Assembly: GCA_030424595.1 (NCBI GenBank) | Contig: JAUHWG010000004.1 | Span: 1-64,000 of the forward strand | From: Polyangia bacterium | GTDB lineage: Bacteria > Myxococcota_A > Polyangia > Nannocystales > Nannocystaceae | DNA: 64,000 nucleotides | Direction of reading: 5' to 3' | Notes under the pieces: model-generated | What the model was told of the DNA's origin: nothing | Database searches by the model: none | The model's input: only the letters and a program-made list of their open reading frames with translations | Program-made: the position numbers and the translations under genes | Shown: piece by piece, positions 43,875 through 51,903 of the stretch | Position numbering within the stretch: position 1 is the stretch's first letter | Layout: the number at the start of each line of letters is the position of its first letter

Positions 43875-44246
43875 GCAGTCGGCAGATGCAGAAACTCTGC
43901 GTTTTCGCCGCTCGCGAGGAGGAGCCGAGAGCGGTCGCGAAGGCCTGTCAGTCGACCTATTCGGGGCTCGCGCTGGAATAGTGGTAGCGGGGGCGACCCC
44001 GAGCATTGCCCTTCGGCGGAGGGCGGGCGTCGATGTCTCGGGTGATGCCACATGCAACGCGTACATCTCCATGGCTCGAGCTCGGCCTCGATCGCGACCG
44101 CCGTGGTGAGCTCGATCGGGCGACGTTGCCGCGGGACCGATGTTCTACGCGGGGAGGCTAGGCGGGCCCGCGGGGCCCGATCGGGCGATCGCCGCGGCTG
44201 CCGGAGGACGCTTCGCGGCGGCCTCCGACCGCTCCATGGCACGGAG
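43875..44246. other. Divergent intergenic region, no gene seen
   Basis: Between the oxygenase and cydA there is no convincing gene. It holds palindromic GC-rich patches (for example gggcccgcggggccc near 44164) that could be regulatory sites. Confidence 0.5.
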
Positions 44247-44252
44247 TATGCT
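44247..44252 (+). promoter_or_regulatory. Candidate -10 element TATGCT for cydAB
   Basis: TATGCT lies about 111 bases upstream of the cydA ATG, leaving a leader with its own ribosome-binding site (agagg). Confidence 0.3.
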
Positions 44253-44363
44253 TCGAGCGCGGATGATGTCTCTCCTCGCCGAGGTTCGGCGCGTCGACGT
44301 GACCCGATGTCGCGCTGACGGATCGACCCCCCAGGCCCACACTTGGAACGAGAGGTCACGACC

Positions 44364-45845
44364 ATGACCGACCTGTTTGCAGCACGCGCCCAGATGGCGT
44401 TCTCGCTCGGATTTCACATCATCTTCGCGGTCGTCGGCGTCGCCATGCCGCTCTTGATGGTGATAGCCGAGCACCTCTATCGCCGCAGCGGCGACCCCGA
44501 GTACCTGGAGCTGGCCAAGCGCTGGTCGAAGGGCGCGGCGATCATGTTCGCCGTCGGCGCGGTCTCGGGGACGGTGCTCTCCTTCGAGCTCGGGCTCCTC
44601 TGGCCGACCTTCATGGCCTACGCCGGGCCGATCATCGGCATGCCCTTCTCGCTCGAGGGCTTCGCCTTCTTCTTTGAGGCGATCTTCCTCGGGATCTACC
44701 TCTACGGCTGGGAGCGGGTCGGTCCGCGGGCGCACCTCGCCGCCGGCGTGCTGGTGCTCCTCAGCGGCTCGGCGTCGGCGCTCTTCGTCGTCTGCGCCAA
44801 CGGCTGGATGAACACCCCCGCCGGCTATTCGATGGTGGGAGGCGAGCTCGTCAGCGTCGACCTCTGGGCGGCGATGTGGAACCCGGCGGCGCTGGTCGAG
44901 GGGCTGCACATGTTGACCGCGTCCTTCGCCGCGGTCGGCTTCGCGGTCGCGGGGATCCACGCGGCGATGCTCCTGCGCGGCGCCAGGCGTTCGTTCCACA
45001 GCCGGGCCCTGGCGATCGCCCTCAGCGTCGGCGGGGTCTTCGCCTTCCTCTCGCCGCTGACCGGCGATCTCGCGGCCCAGCAGGTCGCCGAGCTCCAGCC
45101 CCTCAAGCTCGCGGCGATGGAGGGGCTGTGGGAGGACGAGGCCGGCGCGCCGCTGCTCATCGGCGGGCTCCCGGACGAGGAGGCGGAGGTCACCCGCTAC
45201 GGGATCGAGCTCCCCTACGCCCTCTCGCTCCTGGCGACCCACGATCCGCACGCGGAGATCCGGGGGATCAAGAGCTTCCCGGCGGAGGAGCGCCCGCCCA
45301 TCGCCGTCACCCACATCGCCTTCCAGATCATGGTCGCCTGCGGCACGGCGATGATGCTGCTCGCCGGCTTCGCCGGGATCCAGGCCCTGCGCAGGCGACC
45401 GATCGCCGCCCAGCCGCGGCTCCTGCGGGCGCTGGTGCTGGCCTCACCGCTCGGGGTGATCGCGATCGAGGCGGGCTGGACCGTGACCGAGGTCGGTCGC
45501 CAGCCGTGGATCATCTACGGGGTGATGCGGACCGCGGAGGCGGTCACGCCGATGCCGGGCCTCATCGTCCCCTTCACCGGCTTCATGGTGCTCTACGGGG
45601 TCTTGGGGATCGCCGTCGTCGTCCTCCTGCGGCGTCAGGTCTTCGCCGCCGAGCCGGGGCCGCTCGTCCCGCCGGAGGCCGCGGGAGAGGCCGCGGGAAA
45701 GGCTGCGGGAGCGACCGCGGGAGAGGCCGCGGCGGTCCGCGGGACGGATCGAGGGACGGATCGAGGGACGGATCAAGGGACCGCTCGAGGGGCGGCCGAC
45801 GGGGTTCTCCGCCAGCCGAGCTCGGAGGTCGATCATGGCGCCTGA
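44364..45845 (+). CDS. cydA: Cytochrome bd ubiquinol oxidase subunit I
   Basis: A 493-residue inner-membrane subunit that binds hemes b558, b595 and d and oxidises quinol with reduction of O2 to water. Visible family features are MTDLFAARAQMAFSLGFHII (His18, heme b595 ligand position), EGLHMLTASF (His182, heme b558 ligand position) and VTEVGRQPWIIYGVMRT. The quinol-binding loop is the short type, as in the cyanide-insensitive CioA group, and the C-terminus ends in a Gly/Ala/Thr/Arg repeat. ATG 44364 has an agagg site. It overlaps cydB by 11 bases. Confidence 0.95.
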   Translation: MTDLFAARAQMAFSLGFHIIFAVVGVAMPLLMVIAEHLYRRSGDPEYLELAKRWSKGAAIMFAVGAVSGTVLSFELGLLWPTFMAYAGPIIGMPFSLEGFAFFFEAIFLGIYLYGWERVGPRAHLAAGVLVLLSGSASALFVVCANGWMNTPAGYSMVGGELVSVDLWAAMWNPAALVEGLHMLTASFAAVGFAVAGIHAAMLLRGARRSFHSRALAIALSVGGVFAFLSPLTGDLAAQQVAELQPLKLAAMEGLWEDEAGAPLLIGGLPDEEAEVTRYGIELPYALSLLATHDPHAEIRGIKSFPAEERPPIAVTHIAFQIMVACGTAMMLLAGFAGIQALRRRPIAAQPRLLRALVLASPLGVIAIEAGWTVTEVGRQPWIIYGVMRTAEAVTPMPGLIVPFTGFMVLYGVLGIAVVVLLRRQVFAAEPGPLVPPEAAGEAAGKAAGATAGEAAAVRGTDRGTDRGTDQGTARGAADGVLRQPSSEVDHGA

Positions 45846-46860
45846 GCTCCTCCTCGCCGGGGTGATCGCGACAGCCCTGGTGCTCTACACCTTGACCGCC
45901 GGCGCCGACTTCGGCGGCGGGGTCTGGGCCCTCTTCGCCCGCGGTCCCCGGGCGGAGGACGAGCGGCGGGTGATCGGCCGGGCGATCGCGCCGATCTGGG
46001 AGGCCAACCATGTGTGGCTGATCCTGGTGATCGTTCTCCTCTTCGTCGGCTTTCCGCGGGCCTTCGCGGCGATCACCACGGCCCTGCACATCCCCCTGAC
46101 GTTGATGCTCATGGGCGTCGTTCTCCGCGGCTCGGCCTTCACCTTCAACGCCTACGACCCGAAGCGGGGGGACGGTGCCCGCCGCTGGTCGCGGGTCTTC
46201 GCGGTCTCGAGCCTGCTCACCCCGGTCGCCCTCGGCGTGACCCTCGGGGCGGTCAGCGGCGGCTTTGTCCCCGATCCGGCGACGGGCCTGGTGGGGACGG
46301 ACTTCCTCCGCCAATGGCTCGGGCCCTACCCCTTCGCGGTCGGGCTCTTCACCCTGGCGCTCTTCGTCTTCCTCGCCGCGGTCTACCTCGTCGACGAGGC
46401 GGAGGACCCGGAGCTCAAGGCGCTCTTCCGGCGGCGGGCGCTGGTCTCGGGCGGGCTTTGCGGGGTCACCGCGCTGCTGGCCTATGTCGCCGCCGAGGGC
46501 GGCGCGCCGCAGATCCGCGAGGGGCTGCAGGGGTCCTCCTGGGCGCTGCCGCTGCACCTCGCCACGGGCCTCGCCGCGGTGGTCGCCTTGGGGGCGCTCT
46601 GGACCGCCCGCGATCGCCTGGCCAAGCTCGCGGCGATGGCCCAGGGGGCGCTCATCGTCGCCGGCTGGTGCTTCGCCCAGTACCCCTACATCGCCGTCCC
46701 CGGCTACACGATCGTCGGGGAGGCGGCGCCCCCGGACGTCCTGTGGCCGGTGCTCATCGCCCTCGCCCTCGGGGCGGTGCTCCTCGTGCCGACCCTCGCC
46801 TATCTCTTCGTCGTCTTCAAGGTGAGGCCGGCGCCGGCGGGCGAGGACGACGGGCACTGA
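45835..46860 (+). CDS. cydB: Cytochrome bd ubiquinol oxidase subunit II
   Basis: A 341-residue membrane partner of CydA with eight or nine hydrophobic segments. The start (LTAGADFGGGVWALFARGPR) and IAPIWEANHVWLILVIVLLF are the most conserved CydB regions. It completes the bd-type terminal oxidase. Its start lies inside the end of cydA. No CydX-like small gene was identified after it. Confidence 0.95.
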   Translation: MAPELLLAGVIATALVLYTLTAGADFGGGVWALFARGPRAEDERRVIGRAIAPIWEANHVWLILVIVLLFVGFPRAFAAITTALHIPLTLMLMGVVLRGSAFTFNAYDPKRGDGARRWSRVFAVSSLLTPVALGVTLGAVSGGFVPDPATGLVGTDFLRQWLGPYPFAVGLFTLALFVFLAAVYLVDEAEDPELKALFRRRALVSGGLCGVTALLAYVAAEGGAPQIREGLQGSSWALPLHLATGLAAVVALGALWTARDRLAKLAAMAQGALIVAGWCFAQYPYIAVPGYTIVGEAAPPDVLWPVLIALALGAVLLVPTLAYLFVVFKVRPAPAGEDDGH

Positions 46861-46989
46861 GGCCATCGGGGGCCGCCTCGGCGGGGGCGAGGCTCCGAGC
46901 GCTCTGCGGGGTCTTCATAGCCTTCATGGGCCTCTGCGGAGGGCGTCTCGGCCCTGCCCAGGGGGCTCGCGCGGGCGCGAATATGCGCG

Positions 46990-46995
46990 TATGGT
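46990..46995 (+). promoter_or_regulatory. Candidate -10 element TATGGT, leaderless start
   Basis: TATGGT lies six bases before GTG 47002 and nine before ATG 47005. Confidence 0.4.
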
Positions 46996-47004
46996 GGGGC
47001 TGTG

Positions 47005-48141
47005 ATGCGCAAGATCGCCCTCGCCGTGCTCCTCGGCTGCGGCTGCGGCCAAGGCCCCGGCGGTCTCGGCACAGGCCTCTCCGGCGCCTCCACGGAGAGC
47101 TTCTCCGGCGGCGACAGCTCCTCCGGGGGCGACCCGGCCGAGACGCTCACGGGGACCACCGGCGACGGGGGCGACGGGGGGACCACCTCGGCGGGATCGA
47201 CCTCGGGCGGATCGGCGACGGGGATGGCGGGCTCCTCCGGCGGTGACGGGGCGACGACCATGACGCCGGATCTCGGCGAGCCGGCGACCGGCGGCGATCC
47301 CTTCCCCGGCTGCAACGGCAAGATCGACCTGGTCTTCGTCGCCGTCGACACCGAGGCCCTCGCGCCCTCGATCCCGGAGTTCGTCGCGATCATGGAGCAG
47401 CGCTTCTCGGAGCACGACCTCCACGTGATGGTGGTCGACGCCGACGGCGAGTGGGGCGACAGCGTCCGCTGCCCGAAGAACAAGTGCCCGGCGGAGGGCG
47501 GCTGTCCGGCGGAGGGCATGGAGGACTTCCCCTGCTGGGCCTTGCACGACGGTGACGCGCTCAGCAAGTGCGACAACACCCTCGGCGCGGGGGTGATCTT
47601 TCCGGCGGCCGAGGGCGCCTCCAACAAGCCCTGCGGCCTCTCGGAGGGGGAGCGCTTTGTCAGCGGCGACGACCCGCTCTTCGCCGAGCGCTTCGCCTGC
47701 CTCATCGACGGCGGGGGCGCTGTGGGGGGGGAGATCCAGACAGGGATGGCGCTCGGTCGGGCGGTGTCGCCGGAGCTCCAGTCGGGGTGCAACCAGGGCT
47801 TCCTCCGGGAGGACGCGCTCCTCTTCGTCGTGATGATCGAGGACGCCGCCGGGATCCAGCCCTACAACCCGCTGGTCTGGGCGGAGCTGGTCCTGGAGGC
47901 GAAGGACTTCGATCACGACCGGGTCGTCGCCCTCGGGATCGACCACGACTGGAAGGGCTCCGAGCCCGAGCCGCTGTGCGAGTCGGGCTGGCAGGTCGAG
48001 CAGCCCTCGCCCGGCGAAAAGTGGACCCAACACTTTGACCACAGCGTCTTCGGCAGCGTCTGCGCGCCCTCGTTCGGGCCCTTCTTCGCCGACGCCGCGG
48101 CCCTCGCCGCGGATCTCTGCGCTGACCTCCCCCAGGGTTGA
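47005..48141 (+). CDS. VWA-like exported protein with Ser/Gly/Thr linker
   Basis: A 378-residue secreted protein, probably a lipoprotein (signal MRKIALAVLLGCGCG). A Gly/Ser/Thr linker (about 15-95) leads to a domain starting KIDLVFVAVDTEALAP, similar to a von Willebrand A fold in which the MIDAS DxSxS is not preserved. A cysteine-rich region follows (CPKNKCPAEGGCPAEG) with several more paired cysteines. Related proteins are widespread in Nannocystaceae-type genomes, with unknown role. ATG 47005 or GTG 47002 may start it; both fit the TATGGT site. Confidence 0.75.
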   Translation: MRKIALAVLLGCGCGQGPGGLGTGLSGASTESFSGGDSSSGGDPAETLTGTTGDGGDGGTTSAGSTSGGSATGMAGSSGGDGATTMTPDLGEPATGGDPFPGCNGKIDLVFVAVDTEALAPSIPEFVAIMEQRFSEHDLHVMVVDADGEWGDSVRCPKNKCPAEGGCPAEGMEDFPCWALHDGDALSKCDNTLGAGVIFPAAEGASNKPCGLSEGERFVSGDDPLFAERFACLIDGGGAVGGEIQTGMALGRAVSPELQSGCNQGFLREDALLFVVMIEDAAGIQPYNPLVWAELVLEAKDFDHDRVVALGIDHDWKGSEPEPLCESGWQVEQPSPGEKWTQHFDHSVFGSVCAPSFGPFFADAAALAADLCADLPQG

Positions 48142-48294
48142 GGGGGCGGGTTGAGGGTGCGGCTCGGTCGCGCGGGGAGCCGCGAACTCGTGTCGCGGAG
48201 CGCCGCACGAGAACCACGGCGAGGCTACGACCGCCCAGCCCTCGGCTCCCGGGGGATGACCGGGCTGCGAAGCAGCGCAGTGTGCCGACGAGTC

Positions 48295-48463
48295 GATTCG
48301 TCGACCCGATTCGTCGACCCGATTCGGCGACCCGATTCGTCGACCTGATTCGGCGACCTGATTCGGCGACCTGATTGGTCGACCCGATTGGTCGACCCGA
48401 TTGGTCGACCCGATTGGTCGACCTGATTCGGCGACCTGATTCGTAGGCCCAGCTCGTAGACCT
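48295..48463. repeat. 13-bp tandem repeat array, 13 units
   Basis: Thirteen adjacent 13-bp units of the form gattcgtcgaccc, with variants at fixed positions (gattggtcgaccc, gattcggcgacct). The last two units are degenerate. It sits between convergent gene ends, just before the stop at 48474. There are no spacers, so this is not CRISPR. Confidence 0.92.
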
Positions 48464-48473
48464 GACGAATCGG

Positions 48474-50198
48474 TCAGGGGTGGAAGCCGGCGAGGAACAT
48501 CGCCTTGCCGTCGGCGTCGGTCTTGGTGCCGATGACGAGGATGAACCCCTCAGGGGTCACGGTGAGGCCCCCGATCCGCGCCTCGACCTCGGCCTTGAAG
48601 GTGTGGCTCCACACCGGCGGTCCGAAGAGCCCGCCCATCGCCCGGAGCTCGACGTCGTGCCGGCCCTGCTCCTTGTCATCGACATCGGCGGCGTAGACGA
48701 ACTCGCCGGTCGGCAGCCTCGCGACGCCCTTCGCCCGCCGCTCACCGCTCGGCCCGTGGGTGTGAATCTCGGCCTCATCGAGCTCCGCGGTGAAGCTGAA
48801 GACGGTCGCGAGCGGCGGGGTGCCGGGGGTCGGGCTCGACCAGCCGGCGACCAGGATTCGATCGTCCAGGTCCGGGGCGACCGCGTAGGCCCCGGCGCCG
48901 TCGGCCGCGTCGACGCTCGTCCAGCTCCGCCCCGCGCTGAGGGTGCCGTCGTGATCGTAGCGGTTGGCGAAGGCCCAGCGCTCCCACGGATCGTCGTCCT
49001 CCTTGTTGAGCCTCGACTCGCCGACCAGCACGGGCTCGCCGCTCGTCGTCACGGTCACCGCATGGGCGACGTCCGCCGGTTTTCCGATGAACGCGGGCTT
49101 GGAGACCGGCCGCTCCCAGCTCCGGGTCCAGAGCAGCTCACCTGCGGCGGTAAACGCCCAGATCCGGGCGTCGGAGGCGAGCGAGCCGGGGCGGGGGCCG
49201 AAGCCGGAGACGTAGAGTCGGTCGCTCACCGGGTCGTAGGCGCAGCCGGTCGCGGCCTCGCCGAGCTTGCCCTGGAAGAGGGGCTCGACAGCGCCGGTGA
49301 AGGGCTCGATCCGCGAGAGCCACAGGCGCTCCTCGTTGTCGACGAGATCGACGCCGACGGCGAGCACCGCCCCCGCCGAGGTGATCGCCACGCCGGTGGT
49401 CGTCGACATCAGCGATTCGGAGGGGGGCGCGACCATCCAGGCCTTGCCCTGATCGTCGTGACGGCCGACGCGGGCGCTGGTGCTGTCACGGAAGGCGCTG
49501 ACGAGGCTCCGCTCCTCCTTGATCGTCCCGAAGGCGAGCGCCTGGCCGTGGCCGGCGACGCCGACCTCGACCGACCCCTCCCAGAGCAGGGTGCCCGGGG
49601 CCGGCAGCTCGAGCTCGACCTGGGCCTCGTTGGAGGTGGCGAAGATGTCGTCGTCGTCGCCGACGTAGGCGCGGACGGTGAAGGTGCGCAGCTCGTTCTC
49701 GCCGCGGGTGATCAGGGGCTTGGGCGGGGCCTCGCCTGCGAGCCACTCCTCGATCGGCGCCGGGTCATCGCCCTGGAAGAGGGCGAGGCGCTCGACGTCG
49801 GCGGAGTGCTCGACGAAGAGCTCGATGTGGCCGGCGATGGCCATCGAGGTCGGCGCGACCTCGAGGTAGACGAGCGGCTCCGGCTCGCCCTCCCCGTCGC
49901 CGCCGCCGGTGTTGGGGCCAGTGTCGGGGCCAGAGTCGGGGCCAGTGTCGGGGCCAGTACTGGGGCCAGTGTCGCCGGGCTCGGTGTCGCCCGGCGTAGC
50001 GCTCTCACCCCCGCTCGCGTCGCCGGTCGGCTCGGTGATGCTGACGCTGCTCGGCCAGGTGGTCGCGGCGGTCGTCCCCGCGGTCGTGCTCTCCGTGGAG
50101 GACTCGCGCTCCGCTTGGAGGGCGAGGAGATCGTCGTACGCCTGGGTGTCGTAGCAGCCCGAGAGCAGCACGACGAGAGTGGCGAATGCGCGCATCAT
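48474..50198 (-). CDS. Large lipoprotein with Thr/Gly/Asp-rich linker
   Basis: A 574-residue lipoprotein with lipobox VVLLSGC. The linker (about 30-110) is Thr/Ser then a PDTGPDSGPDTGPNTG repeat. The remainder is strand-rich with propeller-like repeats, for example GVAITSAGAVLAVGVDLVDN, ATGCAYDPVSDRLYVSGFGP and VTVTTSGEPVLVGESRLN. Many myxobacterial proteins of this layout are annotated only as hypothetical; function unknown. ATG 50198 or 50195 start; both give the same signal peptide. Confidence 0.8.
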   Translation of the reverse strand: MMRAFATLVVLLSGCYDTQAYDDLLALQAERESSTESTTAGTTAATTWPSSVSITEPTGDASGGESATPGDTEPGDTGPSTGPDTGPDSGPDTGPNTGGGDGEGEPEPLVYLEVAPTSMAIAGHIELFVEHSADVERLALFQGDDPAPIEEWLAGEAPPKPLITRGENELRTFTVRAYVGDDDDIFATSNEAQVELELPAPGTLLWEGSVEVGVAGHGQALAFGTIKEERSLVSAFRDSTSARVGRHDDQGKAWMVAPPSESLMSTTTGVAITSAGAVLAVGVDLVDNEERLWLSRIEPFTGAVEPLFQGKLGEAATGCAYDPVSDRLYVSGFGPRPGSLASDARIWAFTAAGELLWTRSWERPVSKPAFIGKPADVAHAVTVTTSGEPVLVGESRLNKEDDDPWERWAFANRYDHDGTLSAGRSWTSVDAADGAGAYAVAPDLDDRILVAGWSSPTPGTPPLATVFSFTAELDEAEIHTHGPSGERRAKGVARLPTGEFVYAADVDDKEQGRHDVELRAMGGLFGPPVWSHTFKAEVEARIGGLTVTPEGFILVIGTKTDADGKAMFLAGFHP

Positions 50199-50337
50199 GG
50201 TCAGCTTCGCGCATGTCGAAGTCGCGCGCAAGCGCCCGCCAATGCGCGGTGGTGCGCTTTATCGCGCCGACGTGGGAGCGTACGAGGTGGCCAACGCGAC
50301 GACCCCGGAGAGCTCCACGAGCTCCACATCGAGGCTT

Positions 50338-50393
50338 GCGGCGGGTTCTCTGCGGCGGGTTCTTTGCGGCGGGTTCTTTGCGGCGGGTTCTTT
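50338..50393. repeat. 14-bp tandem repeat, four units
   Basis: Four adjacent units of gcggcgggttcttt (the first with one change), followed to about 50475 by degenerate related units. It lies in the gap upstream of the 48474-50198 gene. Confidence 0.85.
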
Positions 50394-50476
50394 GCCGAGG
50401 GCTCTACCCTGGGCTCTTCGCCGCGGGTACTCGCCGGGGGCTCTTCACCCCCGGGCTCTTGCCCCGGGCGCCTCGG

Positions 50477-51631
50477 TCAGGGCCCGCGGAAGATCCAGAC
50501 ATCGCCCTCGTTGAGGAAGCCTGCGCCGACCTCGAGGGCGCTCGCCGGGCCGCCCGACTGCGCGAAGGGGTGCCAACCTTTGAAGGGCAGCTCGGCGACA
50601 AAGTCGAAGCAGGTGCCGATGTTCTGCAGGTGGACCCTGGAGTCCGTGATCGCCGCGCCGTACCAGTCGAGGATGGTCCCGGGCGGAGCGCCCTCGCAGT
50701 TGTCCAGGGAGAACTCGCCCCAGGGATCGGCGTCGTCGAGGGCGATCCAGAAGGCGCGGATGTCGGCGGTCGCCGGCGCCTGCGGGGACTTCCACTGGTC
50801 CTCGCAGCAGGGTTCGGAGCCGGAGGCTTTGACCTCATGGGTGCCGAGCTTGAGACTAAAGAGATAGACGATCGTGGGCGTGAAGATGGCGATGCTGTCG
50901 TTGCCGGTCTCCATGTTGCCGGCCTCGCCGTCCGGCGTCGCATAGGCGGCGAGGATCGGCTTGCCGGCGACCGTCGGGAACTCGGCGGCGAGGGTGCCGG
51001 AGCGGATCCAGGCGAGGCTCTGGAGGTCGAGGACGTGGTAGCTCTCCGCGGTGAGGATGTAGGCCTCGCCGCGGGCGCTGATGTCAAAGGCGGCGAGGAC
51101 AGGCTCGGTCGGCGCGTGGGCGGGCTGCTCCCCCGTGTAGAGCGGGTGACGCTCCCAGCTCGTCGCGCCCTCCGGCAGCCGCCAAAAACCACAGGTCTCC
51201 AGGTGCTCGACGCAGGCGCTGGGGCCCCACTCGCACAGCTCGTCGCAGACCCGCTCCGTCAGGCCGCAGCTCCCACACTCATCGCCGAGCTCGACCTCGC
51301 CCGGCTGGCAGACGCCCTGGCAGCCGGTGGGATCGGTGGTGGGATCGGTGGTGGTGGGCTCGGTGGTGGGCTCGGTGGTGGGATCGGTGGTGGTCGGGTC
51401 GACCGTCGTCTCGGTGGTCGGGTCGCTAGAGGTCGAGGTCTCGCCGACGGTCCCCGTGGTGGGGTCGGTCGGGTCGGTCGGGTCGGTCGGGCTTGACGTA
51501 GGCGCGCTGGTGTTGCTCGCGTCGCTCGCGTTGCCCGAGGTCATCCCTTCGCCGTCGCTGAAGCAGCCGAGCAGGGCCACGCTCGTCAGGGCGGAGAGCA
51601 GGGGGGGGAGTGCTCGGGGGGTCGCCAGCAT
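50477..51631 (-). CDS. Lipoprotein with Thr/Pro-rich linker
   Basis: A 384-residue lipoprotein with lipobox SVALLGC. The linker (about 30-100) is built of Pro-Thr-Asp repeats (PTDPTDPTDPTTG, TEPTTEPTTTDPTTDPTG). A short Cys-rich motif follows (CQGVCQPGEVELGDECGSCG, plus four more Cys), resembling a small disulfide-bonded module common in Nannocystaceae lipoproteins. The C-terminal 230 residues are strand-rich, with no recognised family. ATG 51631 is preceded by gagg. It is on the same strand as the next two genes but has its own ribosome site. Confidence 0.78.
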   Translation of the reverse strand: MLATPRALPPLLSALTSVALLGCFSDGEGMTSGNASDASNTSAPTSSPTDPTDPTDPTTGTVGETSTSSDPTTETTVDPTTTDPTTEPTTEPTTTDPTTDPTGCQGVCQPGEVELGDECGSCGLTERVCDELCEWGPSACVEHLETCGFWRLPEGATSWERHPLYTGEQPAHAPTEPVLAAFDISARGEAYILTAESYHVLDLQSLAWIRSGTLAAEFPTVAGKPILAAYATPDGEAGNMETGNDSIAIFTPTIVYLFSLKLGTHEVKASGSEPCCEDQWKSPQAPATADIRAFWIALDDADPWGEFSLDNCEGAPPGTILDWYGAAITDSRVHLQNIGTCFDFVAELPFKGWHPFAQSGGPASALEVGAGFLNEGDVWIFRGP

Positions 51632-51903
51632 CGCCTCCAGCGTCGGCGATGCGGGGTGCTCTGTGCAAGGCGCCAGGGGGCCGGCCCGCGGGCGGAGGCC
51701 CTCGCTATGGCCCTCCTCGTGCGAAATCGCCGGTCTGTCACGGGCGCCGCGCGGCGCCGCGCGGTCCATCCGAGGGCGAGAGGAGGCTGCCGAGAAAGTC
51801 CCCTGTGCTCTCCGGCCGCGCTCCTCGGTCCTCTCGGGCTCGACCAACGCCGCAGCAGCTCTTGGCGGAGCCGACCGGGACGACGAGGGCCAGCGATAGC
51901 GCG

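Noticed and set aside
48295..48463. CRISPR array
   Set aside because: The repeats are directly adjacent with no spacers, units are only 13 bp, and there are no cas genes.
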